From positions 1 to 32,862 of the forward strand of contig JBHHYU010000027.1 in assembly GCA_046757725.1 (NCBI GenBank): 32,862 bases of DNA, read 5' to 3'. The position numbers were made by a program, and so were the translations under genes. This stretch comes from JBHHYU01 sp046757725 (GTDB lineage Bacteria; Desulfobacterota; Binatia; UBA9968). The notes beneath the pieces are model-generated. The model was not told the origin of the DNA. It did no database searches and saw only the letters and a list, made by a program, of their open reading frames with translations. Positions 1 to 7,676 of the stretch are shown in pieces (within the stretch, counting starts at the first letter, position 1; each line of letters starts with the position of its first letter).

Positions 1-34
1 GCCAGGAAGGAAAAAGAAGCTGATCCAGAATTAA

Positions 35-283
35 GTATGGTGTCCCCAGATTAGGCGGCTAGGCGGCTGGGGGCAAATCCAGCGCATAGCGGCACGGAAA
101 CTTGAGATGCTTGCAGCGGCTTCTCAGCTCAGTTCCCTAAGGGTTCCTCCGTCGAATCATCTTGAGAAATTGAAAGGGAAGCGAACTGGTCAGCATAGTA
201 TACGGATCAATGATCAGTGGCGGCTGTGCTTCGTTTGGGGCAACGGAGACGCCTTTGATGTCGAGATCGTGGGTTACCATTAG
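35..283 (+). pseudogene. HigB-family toxin, 5' end lost
   Basis: The open frame ending at TAG 281-283 reads as the C-terminal two thirds of a RelE/HigB ribosome-dependent mRNA interferase. It contains ARKLEML, then LRVPPSNHLEKLKGKR, then the hallmark HSIRINDQWRLCFVW and the ending DVEIVGYH. The usual 30 or so N-terminal residues are absent. An in-frame TAA lies at 32-34 and the residues just after it do not resemble the family. The first in-frame ATG (107) would give only about 58 residues, against roughly 92 normally. The HigA-type antitoxin starts 13 bp downstream, the normal order for this family. I infer a toxin inactivated at its 5' end. A functional short form, or a start hidden by a sequencing error before position 35, cannot be excluded. 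Confidence 0.65.
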
Positions 284-295
284 AAGGTGGGTGTT

Positions 296-595
296 ATGAG
301 TAAGCGAGATTTTGAACCTATTCATCTTGGCGAGGTCCTACTGGAGGAATTTCTCAATCCTATGCGGATCTCTCAGTACCGCTTGGCGAAGGACATCAGT
401 GTTCCCCAGCGCCGTATAAGCGAGATTGTTCAGGGAAAGCGAGCTATTACGGCAGATACGGCTCTTCGCCTCGGCCGGTTCTTTGGCATGGAGGCTCAGT
501 TCTGGCTGAACCTACAGGCACGCTACGACCTCTTAAGGGCGGAAGATGAATTATCGAACCGGCTAAAAAAAGAGGTTCGGCCGCATGCGGCATGA
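296..595 (+). CDS. higA: HigA-family antitoxin (HTH XRE type)
   Basis: This 99-residue protein is a typical HigA antitoxin. It has an early HLGEVLLEEFL segment, a helix-turn-helix around residues 27-55 (ISQYRLAKDISVPQRRISEIVQGKR) and the family signature FFGMEAQFWLNLQARYDL. HigA proteins bind their own promoter and neutralise the HigB mRNA interferase. I chose ATG 296 because AGAAGG sits a few bases before it; a GTG at 287 in the same frame would add three residues. The upstream toxin frame is broken at its 5' end, so this may now be a solitary antitoxin or an anti-addiction relic. Length and motifs are intact. Confidence 0.9.
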   Translation: MSKRDFEPIHLGEVLLEEFLNPMRISQYRLAKDISVPQRRISEIVQGKRAITADTALRLGRFFGMEAQFWLNLQARYDLLRAEDELSNRLKKEVRPHAA

Positions 596-810
596 ATTAG
601 AAGAAAATTCTAGCTACCGGATCAGGCCGATGGATAACCGCTTCGCGGCTACCACGGCTTACGCGTAGCGTTAGGTCTACGAATAAATTGATGGTGGAAA
701 ATACTACGCATCGTTGTAGCTAGCAATGACTGAAGTCCTTGATAAGGGGCACGGCTTCGAATTGTGCCGTTTCTCATTTCGAGGCTTATCCGTCGGCCCA
801 AATTTTGAGA
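596..810. other. Intergenic region between convergent higA and the small ORF
   Basis: No gene is recognisable here. An imperfect hairpin around CCGCTTCGCGG (about 638-648) and a 5-bp inverted repeat GGCAC/GTGCC near 750-768 are the only structures I see. Neither is followed by a convincing T-run on either strand, so I do not call a terminator. Confidence 0.4.
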
Positions 811-996
811 TCAAGTCCGAGTTTTGTCGATGAAGGGTTGAGGAATGGTCTCGCTGATTTCGTAGCGGCAACCAGTATTGTCCGCGATGCTTTGAAGCTG
901 CGCAACGACCTGCTCGGCCTCACCACGGGAGTAAAAGAGACCGACCGTGTTCACTTCGCCGCCGGGGCGAATTTCATGGACGTAAAGTTTTTCCAC
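811..996 (-). CDS. Small hypothetical protein downstream of dehalogenase-like gene
   Basis: This 61-residue frame starts with GTG only 7 bp after the stop of the dehalogenase-like gene on the same strand, so the two are probably co-transcribed. The sequence (MEKLYVHEIRPGGEVNTVGLF at the start, then a helix-like GEAEQVVAQLQSIADNTG) is mixed polar/hydrophobic with no membrane segment. It is therefore not the membrane anchor (RdhB) that follows respiratory dehalogenases. The composition looks like a genuine small alpha/beta protein. The opposite-strand frame over this region has a much less protein-like composition. No ribosome binding site is strong. I do not recognise a family. Confidence 0.55.
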   Translation of the reverse strand: MEKLYVHEIRPGGEVNTVGLFYSRGEAEQVVAQLQSIADNTGCRYEISETIPQPFIDKTRT

Positions 997-1003
997 CGAA
1001 CCG

Positions 1004-1909
1004 TTACCAGGATTTCGGCGTCTTGTAGCCGACCTGCCTTCGCTCCTTCATAAAAGTTCTATAAATTTCAGGATGGGCTCTTACGTTGTAGGGGCAGACA
1101 TCCACACACAGGTGGCAGTATTCATCGCGCAGGCGGGAATATGGGTAGCACTTCTCCAGATCGATGAGCCAGCGCTTGATGCCCAGCGTGATGACATGCT
1201 CCTTCGGAATAGCATCGCCGGGACAGTTCCGCATACAGGCGTTGCAGTTCATGCAGAAGTCCTGGATACCGAACTCGCGGGGGGTGTCCTCGGTAAGGGG
1301 CAGATCGGTGGTGACGAAGCCGGGACGAAAACTGGCGCCGTATTTCTCATTGATCAGGCTACCGTGGCGCCCGAGCTCCCCGAAACCCACCTGATAAAAA
1401 ATGGGAATCGCTTGGACCTCGCTCCCACCGTTATGATGTGCCAGTGCCGGATAGCCTAGGTCGCGAATATGGGCGGCAAGCTGTGTGGCGATATCCGAGC
1501 ACTTAGCGTAAACCCGCATCGCTTCTTCTTCCACTGCATTGGCTCCAAGAAGTACCTTCTCGTAATCTTCCGCTACGCAGGCGACAACGACGTACTCGTG
1601 CGGCACATCCTCACCGAGATCGATCATGTGAGGCGCGAGCCTGCAGATCCCCACCATATCGGCTCCCAGATCCATCGATTTCGCCTTGATGCGCCTTGCC
1701 ATCTCTTGCGGATCTGCAACTCCGACTCGTCGGGAATTGACCGGACCGTTACGAAATTCGGCTAAGTCCGCCCAACGGCGGCGGTACGCTTTGATCTTCG
1801 GTGTGGCGGCGGCATAGTGGGGAGCCGGCTCAAGCCCCCTGGCATGCACCATGGATGCCAAGACCGGGTCGGCCATTCCCTGATTACGTCTCGGAGTTGT
1901 CCCCCGCAT
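1004..1909 (-). CDS. Reductive-dehalogenase-like / QueG-like 4Fe-4S protein
   Basis: The 301-residue product belongs to the corrinoid-dependent reductive dehalogenase / epoxyqueuosine reductase superfamily. The central segment GELGRHGSLINEKYG...TDLPL (about residues 177-205) is typical of dehalogenase cores. It is followed by two ferredoxin-type clusters: C219-x2-C222-x2-C225-x3-C229-P, and C254 with C265-x2-C268-x3-C272-P. I chose ATG 1909 because AAAGGTGG lies 4 bp upstream; a TTG at 1945 would add 12 residues. There is no Tat motif (RRxFxK) and no signal peptide, and no membrane anchor gene follows. It is therefore likely a cytoplasmic, non-respiratory member, with catabolic dehalogenation or another corrinoid reduction possible. 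It is shorter than respiratory RdhA (about 450-500 residues). The substrate cannot be read from sequence. Confidence 0.8.
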   Translation of the reverse strand: MRGTTPRRNQGMADPVLASMVHARGLEPAPHYAAATPKIKAYRRRWADLAEFRNGPVNSRRVGVADPQEMARRIKAKSMDLGADMVGICRLAPHMIDLGEDVPHEYVVVACVAEDYEKVLLGANAVEEEAMRVYAKCSDIATQLAAHIRDLGYPALAHHNGGSEVQAIPIFYQVGFGELGRHGSLINEKYGASFRPGFVTTDLPLTEDTPREFGIQDFCMNCNACMRNCPGDAIPKEHVITLGIKRWLIDLEKCYPYSRLRDEYCHLCVDVCPYNVRAHPEIYRTFMKERRQVGYKTPKSW

Positions 1910-2504
1910 AAAACCACCTTTCGCCAGAAAAGCCACTTGCTCCAATCATGTCAATCCCTACCGACACCATCGCTTCGACCATAGAGCTGGGCGTGAGGGA
2001 GATAAGACACAGAAGGACTGGTTAGTCTGTACGATAGCATTTAAAGAAAATTCCACGTTATGAACCATCTTGAAGAGAACCCTCGGCAGCTCCCCTAAGT
2101 TCCCGATCCAGCCACCAATGGATTGCCTTTTCCTGCCCTTCTTTTTAATCCAACCCTTGAACACGCGTCAACTGGTTCAGAAACTAAGGCGGACACCGTT
2201 GGTAATCACGCTCAAGGGACGGGCTCCGAGGCGGGCTACGCACGTGATCGTGGTTCATAAAGTTAGGACTACCGCTCACATGGTTCGGCTGAGGCAAGCT
2301 CGTAATTCACAGATTAAGGTTGTGTCTCCACGCTCATCTGATCTATGTTCTGGTCGGAGTGAGGCTGGAGTTTAAATCGCCTTTCAGTTTAACTCTGAGT
2401 TGTAGCTGACACGGAAATTGCCGCGCCGATGAAATTGGAAATGGAGGAAGGCGGCAATTTTTTGGATTGCAGCGAGACCATTTGGCCATTTGGGAGGTGA
2501 AGAG
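1910..2504. other. Divergent intergenic region (595 bp)
   Basis: This region separates the minus-strand dehalogenase-like gene from the plus-strand molybdopterin oxidase and must hold both promoters. I find no convincing gene. Short frames on both strands have no recognisable domain and no good start. A 7-bp inverted repeat CCCTTGA/TCAAGGG lies at 2154-2160 and 2212-2218, and a strong terminator-like hairpin at 2415-2463 is listed separately. No clear sigma-70 promoter is visible. Confidence 0.45.
2415..2463 (+). terminator. Terminator-like hairpin in the leader of the molybdopterin oxidase gene
   Basis: AAATTGCCGC (2415-2424) and GCGGCAATTT (2451-2460) form a perfect 10-bp stem around a 26-nt loop. 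The T-run extends to 2463, giving six T in a row. It ends 41 bp before the ATG at 2505. It could end a transcript from upstream, or act as an attenuator for the downstream gene. The long loop is less typical of an efficient intrinsic terminator. Confidence 0.5.
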
Positions 2505-4724
2505 ATGACGCAAGTTGTTGGAAAACCAACACCAAGAATCGAGGGACGAGCAAAGGTTACGGGAGGTGCGGTCTACAGTGCTGATGTGGCATTGCCAGGA
2601 ATGCTCTGGGGTAAGGTTCTCAGAAGCCCATTCTCTTTTGGCCGCATCGAGCACATCGACACCGGCAAGGCCTTCCAAGTACCCGGCGTCAAAGCCGTGA
2701 TCACAGGTCAGGACGTTACGGGAATGAGGATTGGAAGGCGGATCTACGACATGCCGCTTCTGGCCGACGGCGTGGTCCGATTCATCGGAGAGAAAGTAGC
2801 GGCGGTAGCAGCGGAGAGCGAAGAGGCCGCTGAGCAGGCGGTGGATTTGATTGAGGTCGAGTATGACGAAATGGAACCTGTCCTTGATCCTTTGGAGGCC
2901 TTAAAACCCACAGCACCTGTGCTCCACCCCGACCTTCCGTCCTATAAGGGACTCCCGGCCCCCTTGGAAGCTGCAAGTAATGTTTTTGCGTACTTTTCCT
3001 GGGGGAAAGGAGAGCCACAGATAGGCTTTCAACAGGCGGAGGTGATCGTCGAGAATACCTTTGAGACTCAAGTCGTCCATCAATCCTACCTCGAGCCTCA
3101 TGCCTGCGTAGCCAAGGCCGACCCCTCCGGGGGAGCTGAAATCTGGGCGTGCAGCAAGACCCCTTATGCCGTCCGCCGACAGCTATCCGATGCTGTTGGC
3201 ATTTCCAAGGAAAAGCTCGTGTTTCATCCGGTCCACATCGGCGGGAATTTTGGGGGAAAAGGGGGCTTCATGAACGTCCCTGTTTGCTACTTTCTCTCAT
3301 TGAAGAGCCGCCATCCGGTCAAAATGGTCATGGACTATGGCGAAGAGCTGGTTGCCGGAAATCCCAGGCACGCGTCGATCATCAAAATAAAGACAGGCGT
3401 TAAAAAAGAAGGAACGATTCTCGCGCACCAAATGGAATTTATCTTCGACAGCGGCGCCTACGGATCGATGAAACCGGCGGGATATATAAGAGGCGCACAG
3501 AGCTGCGCCGGGCCATACAGGATTGCTAACTGCCTCATTGAAGAGAAGATGGTCTACACGAATAAGGTCCCGTGCGGCCACATGAGGGCCCCGGGAGAAC
3601 CCCAGGGGTTTTTCGCCAACGAGAGCCAGCTGGATATCGTGGCCCGGAAGTTGGGGATGGATCCCGCTAAGTTGAAAAGAAAGAACTTGCTTCGTGACGG
3701 CGACGTCTCGCCGGTAGGCCAGACCGTAACGCGCATCAAGGCGATTGAGGCCTTGGACAAGGCGATCGTCTTGTCGGGTTATCATAAACCCAAGCCCAAA
3801 AACGTTGCGCGCGGGCTGGCGTTTACTGAGTGGAACCCCGGAGGTGGCGAAGGTAACGTATTCGTGAAAATCGATGAACAGGGGGCGATTACCGCATCCT
3901 CTCCCGTAATTGACCAGGGGGCAGGCGTCTTTACCGTAATCTGTGAAGTCGTGGGCGAAGAGCTCAAGGCTCCCACCGAGCTAATACGGCTTGAACATCT
4001 GGACTCCGGCACTGTTCCAAGCGATGGAGGAGTTGGCGGCAGTCGAGCAACGAGGGTGTACGGTAATGCGGCTTACGAAGCCGGGGTCAAGGCCAAAAAG
4101 GAAATCGTCGAGATCGCTGCGGAGCACCTGGAGATCGATCCGGATGAACTTGCCCTAGCCAACGGTTTTGTGACGCATCTGAGGACAAAACGCCGTATGA
4201 GCTTTGCCGAGGTGGTTAAAGTTAAAGGATCACCGATTGAGAATAGGGGTTATTATAAGCAGTCGGAGAAATCGCACGAAGCCTCCGTTGCAGCTCAAAT
4301 TGCGGTGGTTCAAGTGGATCTCGAAACGGGCCAGATCAAGATCAAACAAATCATTTCCGCCCATACCACGGGGAAGGTGATCAATCCGCTCATGCACCAG
4401 GGCCAGATCGAGGGCGGCATCGTGTTTGGATTAGGCTATGGGCTGACGGAGCAACTTATGTTTGATGAGGGGAAGGTCACGACAGCCCACTTTGGGGACT
4501 ACAAAATTCCAAATATCCAGGATATTCCACAGCTAAAAACAGCGGTACTTGAGACGATACCTGAAGGCCCGGGTCCGTACAACAGTCTTCCCATCGGAGA
4601 AGTGGCCAACGTGCCGACGGCAGCGGCACTGGCGAATGCGATAGCGGATGCTATCGGAGTGAGAATCAAGTCATTACCTTTAACCGCTGAAAAAGTCTTT
4701 GATGCCCTAAAGAGAAGGAACTGA
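2505..4724 (+). CDS. Xanthine dehydrogenase family, molybdopterin-binding catalytic subunit
   Basis: This 739-residue protein is the large Mo-cofactor subunit of the xanthine dehydrogenase/aldehyde oxidase/CO dehydrogenase family. The N-terminal a/b hammerhead domain (about 10-125) contains VTGGAVYSADV. The Mo-pterin domains follow with GGNFGGKGGF (247-256), GHMRAPGEPQGFFANES, GGVGGSRATRVYG and HTTGKVINPLMHQGQIEGG. IGEVANVPTA carries the expected catalytic glutamate (E699). GGGAGGTGA stands 4 bp before ATG 2505. The AYRCSFR loop of true form I CO dehydrogenase is absent, so it is more likely an aldehyde, purine or N-heterocycle hydroxylase. No 2Fe-2S or FAD subunit gene lies within the window, which is unusual for this family. 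A hairpin resembling a terminator precedes it. The substrate is unknown. Confidence 0.88.
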   Translation: MTQVVGKPTPRIEGRAKVTGGAVYSADVALPGMLWGKVLRSPFSFGRIEHIDTGKAFQVPGVKAVITGQDVTGMRIGRRIYDMPLLADGVVRFIGEKVAAVAAESEEAAEQAVDLIEVEYDEMEPVLDPLEALKPTAPVLHPDLPSYKGLPAPLEAASNVFAYFSWGKGEPQIGFQQAEVIVENTFETQVVHQSYLEPHACVAKADPSGGAEIWACSKTPYAVRRQLSDAVGISKEKLVFHPVHIGGNFGGKGGFMNVPVCYFLSLKSRHPVKMVMDYGEELVAGNPRHASIIKIKTGVKKEGTILAHQMEFIFDSGAYGSMKPAGYIRGAQSCAGPYRIANCLIEEKMVYTNKVPCGHMRAPGEPQGFFANESQLDIVARKLGMDPAKLKRKNLLRDGDVSPVGQTVTRIKAIEALDKAIVLSGYHKPKPKNVARGLAFTEWNPGGGEGNVFVKIDEQGAITASSPVIDQGAGVFTVICEVVGEELKAPTELIRLEHLDSGTVPSDGGVGGSRATRVYGNAAYEAGVKAKKEIVEIAAEHLEIDPDELALANGFVTHLRTKRRMSFAEVVKVKGSPIENRGYYKQSEKSHEASVAAQIAVVQVDLETGQIKIKQIISAHTTGKVINPLMHQGQIEGGIVFGLGYGLTEQLMFDEGKVTTAHFGDYKIPNIQDIPQLKTAVLETIPEGPGPYNSLPIGEVANVPTAAALANAIADAIGVRIKSLPLTAEKVFDALKRRN

Positions 4725-4786
4725 GAGACAGAGACGGCTCCCTCCATCAGTGTTACAAGACTATTATGAGGTTACGTCCTTCCCCC

Positions 4787-6127
4787 CTAATTCTCCTTAC
4801 GTATCTTGGGTGCGAAGATCGCTAGGCTGAGAGTTACCAGAGCCACCGTAGTGGCTGCCGCACTAAGCGTAAGAGCATTAACCGCAAAGGCGCTAGCCGT
4901 GGTCAATATCACCAATTTGTTGATGATGGCAAAGAAAGGACCGTTGACGGTTCGGAGCCCGAGGCGGCAGAAATTAAAAATACCCATGACCCTTCCCCGC
5001 ATATCCGACGGGACATTTTCCAGGAGCAGGGCTGTGGAGGATGTATTATAAATAACTTGGAAGAAGCCGATCAGCAGTAAGAAGATCAAGGATAGGACAA
5101 AAGACCTTGAAACCGCAAAGATGACTATGCTGATGCAAAAGCCAAAGATCCCTGCAATAAGCATTTTCCCTTTCCATCGAACGTTTCCGACAGCGCCGAG
5201 TCCTAGTACACCAATTAAGGAACCGATTCCCATTGCAGTAATCAGATAGGTGTACCCTTCTGCACCCATGCCAAAGACCAAATCAGCGTAGATCACCAAA
5301 AATGGATCAAACCCATTTCCGATAAAGATACTAGGCGCGGTAGCAATACCGATGGTAGCCAAAATGGACTTGTCCGCTTTCATGTGCTTCAAGCCTTGTT
5401 TGAATTCCTCAAAAGCACGGCGCCGCTGAGGCACTTCCGTCTGCACCACCCGGACTACTGTCATAAGCACCAATATGAGTGGTAGGTAGGCTAAGGCGTT
5501 CATAAAATAGCCAAATGCCGCACCGAAAGTGAGTAAAATAAGGCCGCCGATCGGTTTGCCAATAGATTGGGTGGCAAACCGTAATGACGAAGTCAGGGCA
5601 ACTCCAGACAAAAGATTCTCACGCCCCACCATGTCATGGAGAAAAAGCTGGCGGCTTGGATTACTTATGGAGCCAGATAAACTATGCAGGATAAGCAAAC
5701 CCGACATCCAGTATTGGTCCATGAGCCCCACATAGGTGGTGACAAACATGGCCACGGCCGCACCACACGCCCCAATTTCAGCCCATAAGATAAGTTGTTG
5801 GCGGTTGACTCGGTCTGCGATGCTTCCCGCTGGAATTGAGAAGAGAGCAAATGGGATCCAGTGCATGAACACCATCACCATAAGCCAGAAAACAGAATGG
5901 GTCAGCTGCCATATTAACCAGTTTCGGATCACATTTTCGATATGCTCCCCGATAAGGGAAAAAAGGGTAGCGCCCCAATAGTAGCGGAAACTTCGAATCC
6001 TAAGGACGGCAAATCTCGAAGATCCTTTTTCGGGTGAGCCAACACCTGAGCTATTTTTAGCCATTTTCGTGTTTGTGGTATGTCCCGGGATTTCCGGCTT
6101 TCGGGAATTCTCGAAAGGCCGAAGCAT
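4787..6127 (-). CDS. MFS transporter (MFS_3 / EntS-like)
   Basis: The protein of about 446 residues has roughly twelve hydrophobic helices and the MFS_3 (enterobactin-exporter-like) signature. FRYYWGATLFSLIGEHIENVIRNWLIWQLT begins transmembrane helix 1. The loop PAGSIADRVNRQQLIL after helix 2 is the MFS motif A, and MRGVMGIFNFCRLG is a second loop element. Members export siderophores, drugs or metabolites by proton antiport in the inner membrane. The start is unsure: ATG 6127, TTG 6136 and ATG 6064 are all in frame and none has a good ribosome binding site; the conserved part begins near residue 40. It converges on the molybdopterin oxidase gene with a 62-bp gap and lies downstream of the alpha-hydroxy-acid oxidase on the same strand. 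The substrate is not deducible. Confidence 0.8.
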   Translation of the reverse strand: MLRPFENSRKPEIPGHTTNTKMAKNSSGVGSPEKGSSRFAVLRIRSFRYYWGATLFSLIGEHIENVIRNWLIWQLTHSVFWLMVMVFMHWIPFALFSIPAGSIADRVNRQQLILWAEIGACGAAVAMFVTTYVGLMDQYWMSGLLILHSLSGSISNPSRQLFLHDMVGRENLLSGVALTSSLRFATQSIGKPIGGLILLTFGAAFGYFMNALAYLPLILVLMTVVRVVQTEVPQRRRAFEEFKQGLKHMKADKSILATIGIATAPSIFIGNGFDPFLVIYADLVFGMGAEGYTYLITAMGIGSLIGVLGLGAVGNVRWKGKMLIAGIFGFCISIVIFAVSRSFVLSLIFLLLIGFFQVIYNTSSTALLLENVPSDMRGRVMGIFNFCRLGLRTVNGPFFAIINKLVILTTASAFAVNALTLSAAATTVALVTLSLAIFAPKIRKEN

Positions 6128-6259
6128 ACTGTCCAAGGCGGCTCGTCAGGCTGTAAAATCGCAAAACCCTCATTGGCCGACCAAAAAGATGTAAAACTCT
6201 GACCTACAATCGACTGATCTCATAGCAATTCGGATTGAGAGGTAACGCTACCGGCCTTC

Positions 6260-7348
6260 TTACAAAGGCGGTGCCTTGACCACTACGGTGGAATCGATGC
6301 TCCCAATGGTAGGCTTACCGCATTTGGCCATGGTTATCTCCATCTCCTCACGAAGAATGTCCAACACTTGGGTCACTCCTTGCTCACCGTTCACGGCGAG
6401 ACCCCAGAAGAGAGGACGGCCTATAAAGACTGCCTTGGCCCCTAGAGCCAAGGCCTTCACAACGTCAGCACCACGCCTGATGCCTCCATCCAGTAGAATT
6501 TCCACGCGCCCCTTAGCAATAGCCACGGCCTCGGGAAGGACCTCAATCGTCGCTAAGGTGTTGTCGAGATGTCGGCCACCATGGTTGGAGATGATTACGG
6601 CGTCTACACCAACTTGTGCACAGTGCTCAACGTCTTCACCGGTCATGATTCCTTTGACAACGAAGGGAAGGTCAGTCTGCGACTTGATCCATTCCAAGTC
6701 CTTCCACGTGGCCGCAGGGTCTCCTCCCCCCCGTTGGGGCTGCGGGCTGCTTCCGTGTGGGTCCAACTTCAGAGCCTCCTCTGGCCCTGTGCTCGGGTAG
6801 TTGATCGACCTTGTTCTTTTATAGTTGTTCCGGATGTTGCGTTCCCTCTTGGGCGGCCACTGGGAGTCTAGTGTGATGCAAAGTGCCGTATACCCTGCTT
6901 TCTTCGCGCGGCTGAGCCAGCTCTTTGTCATTTCGCGGTCGCGGAAGGGGTACAACTGCAACCAGAGTCGGCCTTTAGCCGCCTTGGCCAATTTCTCGAA
7001 GGTAACACTCGCGTGGGCGCTAACCGCCATAACGGTCCCGAAAGCTGCTGCTGCGCGGTAAGTCGCCAGCTCTCCCTCAGGATGGGCCTTCTTATGTCCT
7101 CCGGAAGGCGCCAGCAAAACTGGAAGGTTTACTTTGTGTCCGAGGACGGTTGTGGACAAGTCAAGGTGGCTCACGTCTGTCAGCACTCTAGGACGCAGGG
7201 CGATGGACTCAAAAGCACGGCGGTTCCTTTGCACACTGATCTCATCGGTCGCACCTCCAGCGATATAGTCGTATTCCGTCTTAGGCAACCGGCCTTTGGC
7301 GACAGCCTCAAATTCAAAAAGATTGATCGGTCGCGGGGTAGTACTCAC
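6260..7348 (-). CDS. FMN-dependent alpha-hydroxy-acid oxidase/dehydrogenase
   Basis: The 362-residue TIM-barrel flavoprotein is of the glycolate oxidase / lactate dehydrogenase (LldD) / lactate oxidase family, which oxidises 2-hydroxy acids to 2-oxo acids. It shows YDYIAGGATDE near the N-terminus with the active-site tyrosine, LAPSGGHKKAHPEGE, QLYPFRDR with the second tyrosine, VVKGIMT with the FMN-contacting lysine, SNHGGRHLD with the catalytic His (about 256) and substrate Arg (about 259), and LDGGIRRGADVVKALALGAKAVFIGRP for phosphate binding. I chose GTG 7348 because AAGGAG ends 6 bp upstream; the longer TTG form (7369) has no such site. All residues needed for catalysis are present. It sits 132 bp upstream of an MFS transporter gene on the same strand, which could move a related acid. 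Length matches the family. Confidence 0.9.
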   Translation of the reverse strand: MSTTPRPINLFEFEAVAKGRLPKTEYDYIAGGATDEISVQRNRRAFESIALRPRVLTDVSHLDLSTTVLGHKVNLPVLLAPSGGHKKAHPEGELATYRAAAAFGTVMAVSAHASVTFEKLAKAAKGRLWLQLYPFRDREMTKSWLSRAKKAGYTALCITLDSQWPPKRERNIRNNYKRTRSINYPSTGPEEALKLDPHGSSPQPQRGGGDPAATWKDLEWIKSQTDLPFVVKGIMTGEDVEHCAQVGVDAVIISNHGGRHLDNTLATIEVLPEAVAIAKGRVEILLDGGIRRGADVVKALALGAKAVFIGRPLFWGLAVNGEQGVTQVLDILREEMEITMAKCGKPTIGSIDSTVVVKAPPL

Positions 7349-7676
7349 AATGCTCTCCTTGGCCCCCAAATAACTATTTACTAATGAACCCCATAGTCAT
7401 TCCTCGCAAATTCCTTGCTTTCTACCCCGACTGGAGAACCTTCGTCAACCGGTTTGGAAACTTAATTAATGGGGTCCGGGTACTGCGATTAAAAAGCTGT
7501 GACGGGCGGTCGCAAGTTTCCCGCTAGCAGCGGCACCGATGGTTTGTCAGGGAGGGTCATGCGGAACTCATCCGGGTCTTGGGTGAACGGACGATGTGCA
7601 GGAACAAGATCGTTGACTTTATGCTGGAGTGGATCTCAGGATACCGTATCGACCTCGTCTGTCGGCCACGACGGAA
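7349..7676. other. Intergenic region (328 bp)
   Basis: This stretch lies between the hydroxy-acid oxidase start and the stop of the ABC permease/binding-protein gene, both on the minus strand. It should contain the oxidase promoter, but no clear -35/-10 pair stands out. A minus-strand open stretch of about 48 codons (7489-7635, ending LLAGNLRPPVTAF) has no good start and no family I recognise. I do not call it a gene. Confidence 0.4.

Noticed and set aside
638..680. attC-like integron recombination site downstream of higA (GTTAGGT at 670-676 with a CGCTTCGCGG hairpin before it)
   Set aside because: The core fits GTTRRRY, but no matching inverse core RYYYAAC lies 50-140 bp upstream and there is no integrase or cassette array in view.
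739..1053. Plus-strand frame of 104 codons over the small ORF
   Set aside because: It overlaps the minus-strand small ORF and the end of the dehalogenase-like gene, has no ribosome binding site and no domain.
1958..2164. Minus-strand 68-codon frame containing GGWIGNLGELPRVLFKMV
   Set aside because: It looks somewhat protein-like but lacks a domain I can name and any context support; not called as a gene.
2505..4724. Carbon monoxide dehydrogenase large subunit (CoxL)
   Set aside because: The form I active-site loop AYRCSFR is missing and there are no coxM or coxS genes beside it.
7489..7635. Minus-strand open stretch after the ABC permease/binding-protein gene
   Set aside because: No start codon with a ribosome binding site and no recognised family; the preceding gene already has a complete binding domain.
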